A program made the translations under genes and the position numbers. From assembly GCA_017311185.1 (NCBI GenBank), contig JAESUZ010000341.1, forward strand, positions 62,001-126,000: a DNA stretch of 64,000 bases, read 5' to 3'. The notes under the pieces were generated by a model that saw only the letters and a list, made by a program, of their open reading frames with translations, did no database searches and was not told the DNA's origin. The stretch comes from Proteles cristata cristata. Lineage: Eukaryota > Chordata > Mammalia > Carnivora > Hyaenidae. This document shows, in pieces, positions 37,684 to 50,512 of the stretch. The number at the start of each line of letters is the position of its first letter. Position 1 is the first letter of the stretch.

Positions 37684-37889
37684 TTTTAAATGTTTCTTTA
37701 TTTTTGAGACAGAGGGAGAGAACACACGAGCACAAGTGGGAGAGGTGCAGAGAGAGGGAGGTACAGAGGATTCCAAGCAGGCTCTGCACTGACAGCAGAG
37801 AGCTCAATCTGGGGCTTGAACTCATGAACTGAGAGATCATGACTGGAGCCCAAGTCAAATGTTTAACTGACTGAGTCACCCAGGTGCCC
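37684..37889 (-). repeat. CAN-SINE
   Basis: TGGTAATTTTC / TGGTGATTTTT flanks. Confidence 0.92.
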
Positions 37890-38057
37890 TGGTGATTTTT
37901 CTACTTCAGTCATTTCTACTACCTTTGTTAGCCAGAATCCTTTTTGCAAAAAACTTTTCTTCATCAACTAGGGCTATTTGATTAATCTGAATTACTGATC
38001 CTAAAGGAAAGATGATTTTCTCCCCAGATTGGGATGTTTTAAAAGTTGGAGGGTCAA

Positions 38058-38253
38058 GGGACACCTGGTTGGCTCAGTTGATTAAGTGTCCGACTTTGGC
38101 TCTCAGGTCACGATCTGGTGATTCGTGAGTTCGAGCCCCGCGTCTGACTCTATGCTAACAGCTTAGAGCCTAGAGCCTGCCTTGGTTTCTATATCTCCCT
38201 CTTTGCCTCTTCCCCACTTGCGCTTTGTCTCTTTCAAAAATAAGTAAACACTA
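38058..38253 (+). repeat. CAN-SINE, oldest of a nested trio
   Basis: GTTGGAGGGTCAAG before it reappears as GTTGAAGGGTCAAG at about 38744, beyond the two nested copies. Confidence 0.92.
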
Positions 38254-38471
38254 GGGGCGCCTGGGTGGCTTAGTCGGTTAAGCGTCCGACTTTCGCTTAG
38301 GTCATGATCTCGCAGATCGTGGGTTCGAGCCCCGCGTCGGGCTCTGTGCTGACTGCCAGCTCAGAGCCTGGAGCCTGTTTCAGTCTGTGACTCCCTCTCT
38401 CTCTGACCCTCCCCTGCTCACGCTGTCTCTCTCTCTCTCTCTCCTAAAAATAAATAAAACATTTTAAAAAA
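38254..38471 (+). repeat. CAN-SINE, young, sense to DEPDC5, nested
   Basis: Inserted in the older SINE's tail; duplication AAATAAGTAAACACTAG. Confidence 0.96.
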
Positions 38472-38499
38472 AAATAAGTAAACACTAGAAAAAAAATTA

Positions 38500-38722
38500 A
38501 AAAAAAAATTTTTTTTTTTAATATTTTTTATTTCTAGGAGAGAGAGAGAGACAGCGCAAGCAGGGGAAGGTCAGAGAGAGAGGGAGTCACAGACTCAAAC
38601 AGGCTCCAGGCTTTGAGCTGGCAGTCAGCACAGAGCCCGACGCGGGGCTCGAACCCATGAACCGCGAGATCATGACCTAATCGAAAGTCGGACGCTTAAC
38701 CAACTAAGCCACCCAGGCGCCC
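38500..38722 (-). repeat. CAN-SINE, young, nested
   Basis: Opposite orientation, inserted in the shared A-rich tail; CTAGAAAAAA on both sides. Confidence 0.93.
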
Positions 38723-38884
38723 CTAGAAAAAATTTTTTTAAATGTTGAAGGGTCAAGATTCCTTGAAAAATCTTAACCGAAGATTTTAAAGCGCAGCCCA
38801 TGAAGTGACTAAGCCTTGAGCAAAACAAGAAATGCAACCTAGATTCAGGCTTTCCAATACAAGCTAGTGTCTCTGAGGTGGTGG

Positions 38885-38985
38885 GCCAAGAGTCAGGAAA
38901 GCTGTAATCTACTCCTGCACTGCCAGTGATTAGCAGGGTGATGTTGGGCAGGTCAGGGAGACTCTTGAGCCTACTCCTCTCCAAA
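38885..38985 (+). repeat. MIR-like fragment
   Basis: 'GTGATTAGCAGGGTGATG' then 'TTGGGCAGGTCAGGGAG' follows MIR core. Confidence 0.55.
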
Positions 38986-38997
38986 ATGAAGTATTTG

Positions 38998-39203
38998 GTT
39001 TAGAATCTTTTTCTGTGAAGGACCAAAGAGTAAAGATTGTACGCTTAGGGCAACATGGGTCTCAGGTCTCTGTCCCAAATTCTTAGTTTTTGTTTTGTTT
39101 AGCATTTAAAAATATAAAATCCATTCTTAGCTGTGGGCCATACAGAAATAGGAGATGGGCTGAATTTGGTCTGCAGGCTATCATTAGCTGAGACCTGGTT
39201 TAG
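38998..39203. mobile_element. Old hAT-type element, related to the one at 13.8 kb
   Basis: 'TTTTTCTGTGAAGGACC' ... 'GGTCTGCAGGCTATCATTAG' matches the interior and right end of the same family. Confidence 0.6.
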
Positions 39204-39710
39204 AAACCCACTCAGATGCCATTCATTTTTACATTTGTTTTTCTGCACAAGTGCCCTTATGCATATGGTACCAGATATACAAATGAAAACCTATAGCATA
39301 ATGTCAGGTTTAGACTTTTAAAATTCTGTCCTAATATTTTGCTCATTCATGGTTAAATGTAAACCAGAAAATCTACCATTTCTCCAGAAGATTTATTTAT
39401 AGTTTTCCTACATTGAATCAAAAGTCACTTTCTTTTCTTACATGGAGGTGTGCAAATTTAAAAAAAAGAAAAAAAGGAAGATGCTTTGGGACCTCATATA
39501 AGAAAAGATAGTCATTATTTATAAAAAGTCATAATTATTGGAGAATTTTTCTGTAACTTACTCTTTTCACCTGGTAATTGAGTAAATACTTAAGGACATA
39601 TGAGACAGTTCCATTCCTTGAGACCCTGCCTTTGAAATGTCGTTTTTCCTTCAAAGGTAAACATTTTGATTTTCTTGACTAAATTTCTCATGTGTATTCT
39701 TTAAAATGTT
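39204..39710. other. DEPDC5 intron 7, no gene seen
   Basis: Non-repetitive, AT-rich. Confidence 0.5.
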
Positions 39711-39717
39711 AAAAATA

Positions 39718-39940
39718 GGGGCACCTGGGTTGCTCAGTTGTTTAAGTGTCTGACTTTGGCTCAGGTCATGATCTTGTGGTTTGTGAGTTCGAGCCCCGAG
39801 TTGGACTTTGTGCTGACAGCTTAGAGCCTGGAGCCTCCTTTAGATTCTGTGTCTCCCTCTCTCTCTGCCCCTCCTATGCTCATGCTCCAGTTCTCTCTGT
39901 CTCTCAATAATAAATAAAAATATTAAAAATTTTAAAAACT
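39718..39940 (+). repeat. CAN-SINE
   Basis: TGTTAAAAATA on both sides. Confidence 0.93.
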
Positions 39941-39950
39941 GTTAAAAATA

Positions 39951-40380
39951 AATCCTATCGGTATTTTTTTAAAAGTTAAGTTTTAAAAGAAAAGTATTGT
40001 ACTATTTCCTAACAATTAGCATTTTGCTTTTTTAAAATATGGAACTTAAAAACTTAGTCTACTTGGTCTCATTGTGAACAAAGTTCATTTTTCCATATAG
40101 AGTTTTTGGGACTGCTGACTACCTGAAGTTTCTTTTTTCACGTAAGAAAAACTTTTTTCCATGACTCACACTCCAAAGGAAGCAACATTGAACAATTTCA
40201 GGCCTTTACTTCTCAGCTGTCCAGAAGCAGACAGACTTGTGTGTAGAGTCACAGTTAAAACCCCTTGGAACATCCAGTTTGGGTGTTTCTGTGTTGGATC
40301 TGCTGTACTGTGGAAAATTTTCTGGGATCTTTGATTTGAGTCTAATTCTATGATGGCCATTCTTTTAGAATGCCTTTCCT
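39951..40380. other. DEPDC5 intron 7, no gene seen
   Basis: Nothing recognised. Confidence 0.5.
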
Positions 40381-40810
40381 AATTATAGAATTAATATTAA
40401 GTACCACGTGTTCATCATATGCTATATACCAGCCGTATGCTAAATATTTTTATATATAATACTTGCTCATTGTAGACAATTTGAAAAATAAAGAAGCAGG
40501 AAAAAGAAACAATATTACTATTCAGAATCAACCACTGTTAACATTTTGATACAGTTCTATCAAAATATTTTGTTTTCCTTTTTCCATTTTTGGCTTGAGA
40601 ACATATAGTATACATGATTTTATATAAAATTTTAAACAGTACAAAACCATTTTCATAATTTAAAAAATTTATTCTAGAAAATTTGAGTAATACAGAGAGT
40701 ATAAAGAAGAAAACTTACAGTGGTATATAAGCCTACTATATACAGATAACCACTATTAAATTTTGATGTGATCATTTAATATTTTCTTTTAAAAAAAAAA
40801 AAAAGGTTTT

Positions 40811-40948
40811 TAGGGGTATCTTGGTGGCCCAATCATTTGAGCATCTGACTCTTGGCACAGAGCTTGCTTGGGATTCTCTCTCTCTCCCTCTCTCTGCCCC
40901 TCCCCTGCTTGCTCACTCTCTTAAAACAAATAAATTTTTAAAACATTA
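40811..40948 (+). repeat. CAN-SINE, internally deleted
   Basis: Head joined directly to the 3' CT-rich part. Confidence 0.85.
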
Positions 40949-40949
40949 A

Positions 40950-41152
40950 AAATGTTTTAAATGTTTATTTTTGAGAGACAGAGCATGAGTGGGGGGAGGG
41001 CAGTGAGGGAGGGAGACACAAAATCTGAAGCAGGCTCCAGACTCTGAGCTGTCAGCACAGAGCCAAACGTGGGGTTTATACTCACCAGCTGTGAGATCAT
41101 GACCTGAGCTGAAGTTGGATACCTAACCGACTGAGCTGCCCAGGTACTACCC
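40950..41152 (-). repeat. CAN-SINE
   Basis: Minus-strand copy back to back with the preceding SINE. Confidence 0.9.
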
Positions 41153-41157
41153 CCAAA

Positions 41158-41268
41158 TTTTTTTTTAAGTGATCTCTGTGCCTGTTGTGGGGCTTGAACT
41201 CAAAACTCGAAGATCAGGAGTCATCCTGATCTGGCCTGCTCTACCAACTGAGCTGGCCAGATTCCCCC
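41158..41268 (-). repeat. Short tRNA-type SINE relative
   Basis: tRNA-like part only. Confidence 0.75.
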
Positions 41269-41540
41269 TGTTTTATTTCCATATATACATACACATGCAT
41301 GTATTTTTACTTTGATGGTGATAGTATGAATACTATTTTGTATCCTTTTTTTCCACTTAAAAGCATATAAACACTTTTGGTCAAGTTAAAACTCCTTGTA
41401 AATATTGTTTTAATTGTTCCATGATACTCTGTTGTCTGGATACACCATAATTTACCTAACTGGTCTGCCATTGTAGGACATTTAGGTTGTTCAAAGGTGT
41501 GCTATGCAGATGACACTACAGTGACCATACTTTGCATTTA

Positions 41541-42420
41541 TTTTAAGTTTATAGTCACAGAATGATGACATTTCGTTGTAAAGGATAGTGGCAATAACTG
41601 ACCCCCAACAGCTCAATTGATAGAAAAGGGAGAGGAAGTGGCTTGTCTAAGCTCCTTCATAATTAACAACTAGTGCACCTTTACCATTCTGGAGGTTGGC
41701 CATGTGCCATTCTGCTTCTCTTGTAGGAAGCCATGTGCACTCTTGGCTTTTGTCCTGAGGGATATGGATTTTACATTTGCATGTGTCAGTGGCAGTGGTT
41801 CTTCCCTTGAACCAGCAGAAAAGTGAAGAGAACCTACCTCAGGGCCAACCTCAATTCCTGTTTGGTAAGGGCAGATTTTAGGTTTAGGAGCAAAGGTCAC
41901 GATTGCATTTTTTCTGTCTTTGTTTTATAAAAAAACATTTCTACTGGAATGATAACTGTTTCATAGTTACCAAGTCCTCTCATTTATAGTATCTCATTGG
42001 GTCTTCCCAAGAGCTGTAGAAGATGGATGAGACAAGGTTATTAACCGTGTTTACTGATTTTTCAAAAATTGCTTCAGAAAGATTGTGGCTTGACTTCTGC
42101 AGGGAGTGGAGTTGCAGGAATCTAAGCCCAAATTTTGTAACACTACTTTGTCTATACATACAGCAGAAGTTGGTGAGTTAGAGCAGTAACAATGTGTTTA
42201 GAGGTCTGGTTAATCTAGTATTTAGTAGCCTGTATGTAGAGTACTTCTTGCTAATAGAACTCAGAGATCTTGGGAACATTGAAGCCTGTCTTCTGTTAAA
42301 GAAACATAAGGGCCTTCTTAGATAAGGCTTGCTGCTTGTCCACTCACAGACACATTGGGCAGAGGAATACCAGGAAACATCCCTGTTGGTGAAAGCAGAG
42401 CTGGGAAACATATTTTAGTG
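41541..42420. other. DEPDC5 intron 7, no gene seen
   Basis: MIR-like segment about 41970-42150; otherwise not recognised. Confidence 0.45.
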
Positions 42421-42432
42421 TGTGTGGTTTTT

Positions 42433-42614
42433 TTTTAATTTATTTATTTTGAGAGAAAGAGAAAGCACGAGTTGGGGAGGGATAGAGAGAGAGGGAAAGA
42501 GAGAATCCCAAGCAGGTTGCAAGGAGCCTGATGTGGGGCTCAAACCCACAAACTGGGAGATCATGACCGGAGTCTAACTTGGACACTTAACTGACTGACC
42601 CACCCAGATGCCCC
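42433..42614 (-). repeat. CAN-SINE
   Basis: GGGAAACATATTTTA / GGGAAGCATATTTTA flanks. Confidence 0.92.
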
Positions 42615-42639
42615 TGGGAAGCATATTTTAAAAACCATG

Positions 42640-43350
42640 GGCCTGGTCCAACTTTCTTCATGTTACAGATGGGAGGGAGAGCCAGCAAAGTTGACTGATT
42701 TGTCCAGTGTTTCGCAGGTAGGCTGAGCTGTGACTCATGGTACATAGCATTTTCCTTGCTTTGATTTTATCTTTTCTTCTTTTTTATGAGGACTGGTTGT
42801 GTAGGGCCAGTCAGTAGATTGCATTGGGTTTGGTAGAAGAGAAGGGCTTGAGTGGTTGGTTGAGGGATGATTGCAAGGTAGTCAGATAACAGCTATCACT
42901 TCCTTTCCAGAATAGCATTTTTTGTTAATATTTACCATTGGTATAGCTACTACAAATAACCTCTAGTACTTACTTGAGCACCTCCTAGCCTAGCACTGTC
43001 CTGAACAGTTTCCCCACATTATCTGGTTCTCAGAACAGTTCTACAAAGTAGATGTCATTATCTCCTTTTTTAAGATAAGGATACTGGGCCTTACGGAGTT
43101 ATTTCCCCATGGCCATTCAGCTAGTTAAGCAACTCTTAGAATTGTGACTAGTTCCTCTCAAGACTGGTCCCTTCAGAAGGCCATGCTCTTTGAACTGTGC
43201 TGTCCATTTCATGCCCTTAAAAAGTTGCAGAGGAAAAGACATTTTAAGCCCCCAAAATGTAATACCAAGTTGCCATGAAAAGTTTTCAGCAGAATGGCCT
43301 CCATTGAATGTGAACCCTGACCCTACATGCCTCCTGACTGGTTGTCGTCG
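42640..43350. other. DEPDC5 intron 7 with MIR-like pieces
   Basis: MIR-like stretches at about 42650-42740 and 42955-43150 ('TTAAGATAAGGATACTGGG'). No exon seen. Confidence 0.5.
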
Positions 43351-43364
43351 TCTTTTTTTTTTTT

Positions 43365-43586
43365 ATTTATTAAAGTTTTGTTTTTTTAAGTTTTTGTTTA
43401 TTAATTTACTTTTGAGAGAGAGAGAGCACACATGCACAAATGGGGGAGGGGCAGAGAGTGAGAGAGGGACAGAGGATCTGAAGTGGGCTCTGTGTGCACA
43501 ACAGAGAGCCCGATATGGGGCCTGAACTCATGAACCGTGAGATCATGACCTGAGCCGAAGGCAGATGCTTAACTCACTGAGCCACC
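43365..43586 (-). repeat. CAN-SINE
   Basis: Minus-strand copy. Confidence 0.92.
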
Positions 43587-44635
<1,049 letters not shown>

Positions 44636-44769
44636 CAGGGGTCTTTTGGCAATGTCTGGAGATATTTTTATATGTCACAGCTAAGAGTATGTGAAGAATG
44701 TTGCTAGACATGATACAGTGTATAATACAGATCTCCAGAACAAAAAATTACCTGATCCAATATAGCAGT

Positions 44770-44917
44770 GTTGTGGTAGGGGGGCTGTTTGGTGTATTGT
44801 GGGATGCTTAGCATCATCCCTAGCTTCTGTGCACTAGATACCAGTAGCACCCTGCAGGTCATGACAACTAGATATGTTTCCAGACATCACCAAATGCCCC
44901 TGGTTGAGTACCAGTGC
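44770..44917 (+). mobile_element. MER20
   Basis: 'TTGTGGGATGCTTAGCATCA' ... 'AGATACCAGTAGCACC' ... 'GGTTGAGTACCAGTG' is MER20. A second degraded relative on the other strand probably precedes it at 44636-44700. Confidence 0.8.
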
Positions 44918-45325
44918 CTTTTTAGGTAACTACTATCTGAATTTAATTTTTGTATTTTTCCTTGTTTGCATAGTGTTAACACATATGTGTTATATCTTAG
45001 TTTACTGTATATTTGTTTTGCTTTTTTTTGAAATTTATTAAAGTGAAATAAAAAATAGTCCTTTTTAGCTAGCTTTTTACTTGATACCATATTTTAAATC
45101 TATAATTAAGACAGTATGGATCATAGGTAAAATAATGCCAAATTATTTTTCAAATTTTTGGAACCACTTAATACTCCTAGTAGCAATATATAAAATCTGT
45201 TGTTTTTCATTTTTTTCCAACACTTGGTGTGAGATTTTTAAAGTTTTTGCAGCTTTAGTGGGCACAGACTGGTATAGTGATCTTGTTTTGCTTTTATCCA
45301 GTTTTTATAGAAATTCATTCTTTTT
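44918..45325. other. DEPDC5 intron 8, no gene seen; possible old LINE
   Basis: 'GGAACCACTTAATACTCC' suggests an old L1M piece, weakly. Confidence 0.4.
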
Positions 45326-45328
45326 TTT

Positions 45329-45486
45329 TTAAGTTTATTTATTTTTGAGAGAGGAAGAGTACGTATATGTGGGGAAGGGGCAGAGAGGGAGGGGGACAGA
45401 TGATCTGAAGTGGGCTCTTGTGTTGACAGCAGAGATCCTGATATGGGACTTGATCTGCTTAACTGACTGAGCCACCCAGGCACCCC
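45329..45486 (-). repeat. CAN-SINE
   Basis: TAGAAATTCATTCTT / TAGAGATTCATTCTT flanks. Confidence 0.92.
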
Positions 45487-45502
45487 TCTAGAGATTCATT
45501 CT

Positions 45503-45700
45503 TGGTGGCTTGGTCACTTAAGCATCTGACTTTGACTCAGGTCATGACCTCACAGCTTGTGAGTTCGAGCCCCTCATTGGGCTCTGTGCTGACTGCTCAG
45601 AGCCAGGAGCTTGCTTCAGATTCTGTGTCTCCCTCTCTCTGCCCCTCCCCTGCTCACACTCTGCCTCTCTCTTTCTCAAAAATAAACATTTAAAAAAATT
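45503..45700 (+). repeat. CAN-SINE missing its first bases
   Basis: Follows directly on the repeated target ATTCATTCTT, with ATTCACTCTT after its tail. Confidence 0.92.
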
Positions 45701-45845
45701 CACTCTTAAGCATGATTTACAAAGAGTGTGATAATTGGGCCTGTGTTCATCTCTTCAACCTTATTCATTCACTTATTTTACAATAAATAATATGGAAGCA
45801 CCTCTTGTGTGTCAGCTACTGTGCTTTTTCTTTATACTTTTTTAA

Positions 45846-45987
45846 AATATATATTTTTTAAATTTTATTTTAGAGCAGGGGGAAAAGAGAGAATCCCATC
45901 ATGGGGCTTGATCCCACAAAGCATGAGATCATGACCTGAGCAGAAAGCAGCAGTCAGACGTTCAACCTACTGAGCCTCCCAGGTGCC
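45846..45987 (-). repeat. CAN-SINE, partial
   Basis: Minus-strand copy lacking much of the body. Confidence 0.85.
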
Positions 45988-46006
45988 CCTACACTTGATT
46001 TTTAAT

Positions 46007-46100
46007 GGCGCCTGACTGGCTCAGTTGGTAGAGCATGCCATTCGACCTTGGGGTCGTGAGTTTGAGCCCCACTTTGGGTGTAAAGATTACTTAAAAAACA
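46007..46100 (+). repeat. Short tRNA-type SINE relative
   Basis: 'GGCGCCTGACTGGCTCAG' ... 'AGTTTGAGCCCCACTTTGGG' then a short tail. Confidence 0.8.
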
Positions 46101-46149
46101 ATATTCTGGTTCAGAATATTGATCTGGTAACAGAACATTATCCATGAAT

Positions 46150-46680
46150 ATCTTTCATTCTAGAGGGGAATTCAGAGTGGGGAATTCCCATTCAGTAGGG
46201 ATGCATGGATGAACAGCACAGACGAGAGCCCTCCCAGTAAGGAGCTTACACCTTAGTAGGGGGACAAATGTAGGTAGATACCCAGTCCATAAATGTGGTA
46301 ATTACAGATTATGATGAGTACTCCAAAGGAAATTAATTGGGTAATGAGAAAGACTTGAGTGTGGCTGCCTTAGTAAACAAATGAGATAAATGAAAACTTC
46401 TCAGGGAAACAGGGCATTGTGGTAGAGAACAAGAGACCTTCTTTGCAAAGGTGGGCAAGGAGGTGTCTCTGAGAAGGTGCTGGAATGGTGAGACTTAGCC
46501 AGTATATGAAGGTTGAGGCGAAGAACATTCCAGGCAGAAGAAACAATTGTGAGAGGCAAGTGTGACAAAAGCATAGGTTATAAGTAGGGAGCATGATGTC
46601 AAAGGGAAGGTGGTCTGGTTCCAGCCAGTTTGTGCAGGTCCTTGTAACCAGTGTAGAGTGTATTCTAAAGATGATCCACT
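46150..46680. other. Ancient interspersed repeat-like sequence, family unresolved
   Basis: 'ACATTCCAGGCAGAAGAAAC' ... 'TGATCCACTGAAGGATTTTA' (across the SINE) resembles a common old mammalian repeat also suggested near 47.9 and 53.2 kb. Confidence 0.4.
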
Positions 46681-46681
46681 T

Positions 46682-46884
46682 GGGGCGCCTGGGTGGCTTA
46701 GTCGGTTAAGCGTCCGACTTTCGCTTAGGTCATGATCTCGCGGTTCGTGGGTTCGAGCCCCGCGTCGGGCTCTGTGCTGACTGCCAGCTCAGAGCCTGGA
46801 GCCTGTTTCAGTCTGTGACTCCCTCTCTCTCTGACCCTCCCCTGCTCACGCTGTCTCTCTCTCCTAGAAATAAAAAAAAAAAAA
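46682..46884 (+). repeat. CAN-SINE, young, sense to DEPDC5
   Basis: Near-consensus copy with duplication AAAGATGATCCACT. Confidence 0.96.
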
Positions 46885-46964
46885 AAAGATGATCCACTGA
46901 AGGATTTTAAGAGGGGAGTGATTTCCGAATTAGGCTTTCAAAAGATTACTTATTAAGTTGGATT

Positions 46965-47292
46965 TTGTTGTTGTTACATAAATTAATCCCTTTGTTATAG
47001 ACTAGTGATGTTTCAAATGGTGGACTTCTGCTGGTCTTTGAATTCTTTCAGGGTCCACTTTACTGTAATGGCAGAAATGTTGTAGGTCCAGGCACCACGG
47101 GTTACTGTTTGCATGCAGGAACCACAGGTCCAGATCCCCACAACTCATCTTCCTCTTAGTTTTGCCATAGAAGGAGCGTGCATACTTGGCGTGCTGGCTT
47201 TTTTCAACTTTCTTCACGATTTTCCTGAGGGAGACCCTGTAATGGAATCTGTATTTACCGACAATTCCCATCTTCATGGTGCATTTAGCTGT
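46965..47292 (-). pseudogene. RPL37A: RPL37A processed pseudogene
   Basis: The minus strand reads [20 protein letters not shown] then [20 protein letters not shown], which aligns with ribosomal protein L37a. The nucleotide match continues past the stop into the L37a 3' UTR and ends in an A-rich AACAACAACAAAA stretch at about 46965. There are no introns, so it is a retrocopy. It is dead: the start codon has become ACA (47292-47290), the frame shifts after KRKM and drops the zinc-ribbon second half, and the normal stop TAG has become CAG. It sits antisense in DEPDC5 intron 8. Confidence 0.9.
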
Positions 47293-47379
47293 GTTGTCAC
47301 AAACTAGGGCCAAGCTCAGAGAACCATCCATCCAGTTAGATTGGTTGAACAAAAAAACCTGAAGTAACAATAGCAAGTT

Positions 47380-48130
47380 GATTCTTCAAAGTCAACTTTT
47401 TTTTCTCCAGTAAAATAAGTCCATAGGTAAGCCATTCACTGCTAGGATGACATTGTCACAGTTAACTGGTGATCTAAGGTTTTTTTAATCTTCCTGTCCT
47501 GCCTTCCTTGGGACTGGGCTTCCATGGTTCAGCTGGAGCTGCTGTAACTACTTCAAATTCCAGGCAGAGGAGAGAGGAAGGGAAGGAAGACAAGAGGGAT
47601 GCACTTTCTAGGCAAGTCAGCTTCAGGATGTGACATTTCTATTAACATCTTACTGAATTTAGTCACATACAACTACTCAGGAAGCTGGGAGGTTTAGTAT
47701 TTTGATTTGGTCCCTTGCCTCTCGCAATAGCGTCAGCTTCCCATTACATAAGAAGAAAGGATGTGGCATAGGCATCCATGGTACGTGCTGTAGCCACTCT
47801 GGCTCTGTGTAGAGCATTGTTTGTAGGGTCAAGAGTAGAAGCAGAGAAACAACTTAGGAAGTTAGAAGATTATGGCATGGACTAAGGCTGGAGCTGTAGC
47901 AATGGAGACATGTGGGCAGACTTGGGATACATTTTGGGGTAGGGTCCACAAAACTTGCTGATGCATTGGATACAAAGAATGAAGGAAAGAGAAGAATTGA
48001 TCAGCTTGATAGACAGATGTTGGTGTCATTATGGGATGAGGAAGACTGAGGAGGAGACATTTGGGAGCAATTGAGAGAAGATATTTGTAAGACGCCTGTT
48101 GGACTTCTGAGAGGAGTAATCTGGGGAGGT
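47380..48130. other. DEPDC5 intron 8, no gene seen
   Basis: Nothing firmly recognised; about 47880-48090 resembles the unresolved old repeat at 46.2 kb. Confidence 0.4.
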
Positions 48131-48189
48131 AGTTGAGTCTGAAGCTCATTTCATCACTTCTCCCATATGTGCCACACACACACCCCGCT

Positions 48190-48660
48190 CCAAACCCTCC
48201 CACGCCAAACTGTCCTGCTCTTGGGAACCATTTGCTATTCCTCAAACATGCCACAATTCTCTCTTGCCTCTCTATCTTTGCACATACTGCTCTCTCCTGC
48301 CTGGAGCACTTAGATCCTGCCTTCCCCCCTTACAAGCTACTCACCCATCCCTCTGCACTCCTCTCAGGCTTCCTTGCTTCTGGAAAGCCTTTCTAGTTTC
48401 TGAGGTAGTCTGGGTATGAAGGGCATGTATGATGTGAATTATAACTTATTAGACTGGCAGCTCATCAACTGGCATATCTTAGCCCAAGTTCTACATTCAT
48501 AATGAGCTTTTCTTGACTTTCCCAGGTACATTTATTGCTCTTTCTCCTGTGTTTCTTATGAGAACCTTCATGGAATGTTTGTAGCTATTGCTATCGTTTG
48601 CACATCTTAATCCTCTACTATAATTTCTTAGAAGGTAGGGATAGGATCTTCTCTTCAGAG
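48190..48660 (+). mobile_element. L2 fragment
   Basis: 'ATCTTTGCACATACTGCTC' ... 'CTGCCTGGAGCACTTAG' matches L2. Confidence 0.7.
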
Positions 48661-48784
48661 TTTATGATGTAAGGGATGAAGCGTGCTTTTAGAAATCCCA
48701 TGTCACAAGAAAAATCTTCCATCACTGCTTTTTTTGGGGGACAGGTCTAAAAACATATAAGATATACTGTCTTAACCATTTTTT

Positions 48785-48987
48785 TTTTTTTTTTTTTTAT
48801 TTAGGAGAGAGAGAGAGACAGCGTGAGCAGGGGAGGGTCAGAGAGAGGAGTCACAGACTGAAACAGGCTCCAGGCTCTGAGCTGGCAGTCAGCACAGAGC
48901 CCGACGCAGGGCTCGAACCCACGAACCGCGAGATCATGACCTGAGCGAAAGTCGGACGCTTAACCGACTAAGCCACCCGGGCGCCCC
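48785..48987 (-). repeat. CAN-SINE, young subfamily
   Basis: AACCATTTT on both sides. Confidence 0.94.
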
Positions 48988-49004
48988 AACCATTTTCTTT
49001 TATT

Positions 49005-49110
49005 TATTTTTTGAGATTTTAAGTAGTCTCTGCACTCAATGTGTGGCTCAAATTTAGAACCCTGAGATCAGGAGTAACATGCTCTCCAGACTGAGCTAGC
49101 CAGGGGTCCC
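49005..49110 (-). repeat. Short tRNA-type SINE relative
   Basis: tRNA-like part only, ending 'TAGCCAGGGGTCCC'. Confidence 0.75.
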
Positions 49111-49171
49111 ATATCTTAACCATTTTAAAATGTATGGTTCAATAGGGTTAAGTACATTAACATTGTTGTGA

Positions 49172-49994
<823 letters not shown>

Positions 49995-49997
49995 TAA

Positions 49998-50186
49998 ATA
50001 AAAGTTTATTTTTTTGGGGGGAGTGTATGGGAGAGAGTCAGAGAGAGAGGGAGAGAGAAAGAGTCCTGAGCAGGCTCCATGCTGTCAGCTTGAACAGTTT
50101 GGGGCTTTAACCCATGATTCATGAGACCATGACCCGAGCCAAAATCAAGAGTTAGACACTTAACCAAGTGAGCCCCCCAGGTGCCC
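49998..50186 (-). repeat. CAN-SINE, diverged
   Basis: Minus-strand copy. Confidence 0.88.
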
Positions 50187-50450
50187 GAATACTGTATTTT
50201 AAAATCATCAAAGCGTTTCAGTCTTGGATTTTATCTTGGAGCTATGGCCTCTTAGTGAGGCAGATATTAAATTTGGCTTGATAGAAAGTCTAAGTTGAAC
50301 ACTTCTATACATCTGACTTTTAGGATCTTGTTTTAAGATACAGCAGAACCCACCTTCTCTTTGGTCTTATTCGTGCTACTTTACTGAGAGAAGATATTGT
50401 AAACAAGAAATAAAGATAATCCTTACCCTCTTCTCATTGTTGCTTTTCAG

Positions 50451-50512
50451 GGGATCTATATTTTGAGAAAGCTGTGAATGGTTTCCTTGCTGATCTCTTT
50501 ACCAAGTGGAAG
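50451..50512 (+). CDS. DEPDC5: DEPDC5 exon 10: residues 188-208
   Basis: Acceptor TTGCTTTTCAG; donor AAG|GTATGT. The 62-nt exon completes Gly188 and reads [20 protein letters not shown] in the SABA domain, ending in phase 0. Confidence 0.96.

Larger units (their letters stand above)
40430..41540 (-). mobile_element. Old LINE-type element with SINEs inside
   Basis: 'CCACTGTTAACATTTTGATA' and 'ACATTTAGGTTGTTC' are typical of old L1M/L1ME 3' UTRs read antisense; the middle is replaced by the SINEs at 40811-41268. Confidence 0.5.

Noticed and set aside
47002..47376. 124-codon open frame as a possible functional small gene
   Set aside because: It is a frameshifted RPL37A retrocopy with upstream chance codons; start and second half of L37a are lost.
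48133..48396. 87-codon plus-strand open frame with LPYVPHTHPAPNPPTPN
   Set aside because: It coincides with an L2 fragment and has no recognised homology.
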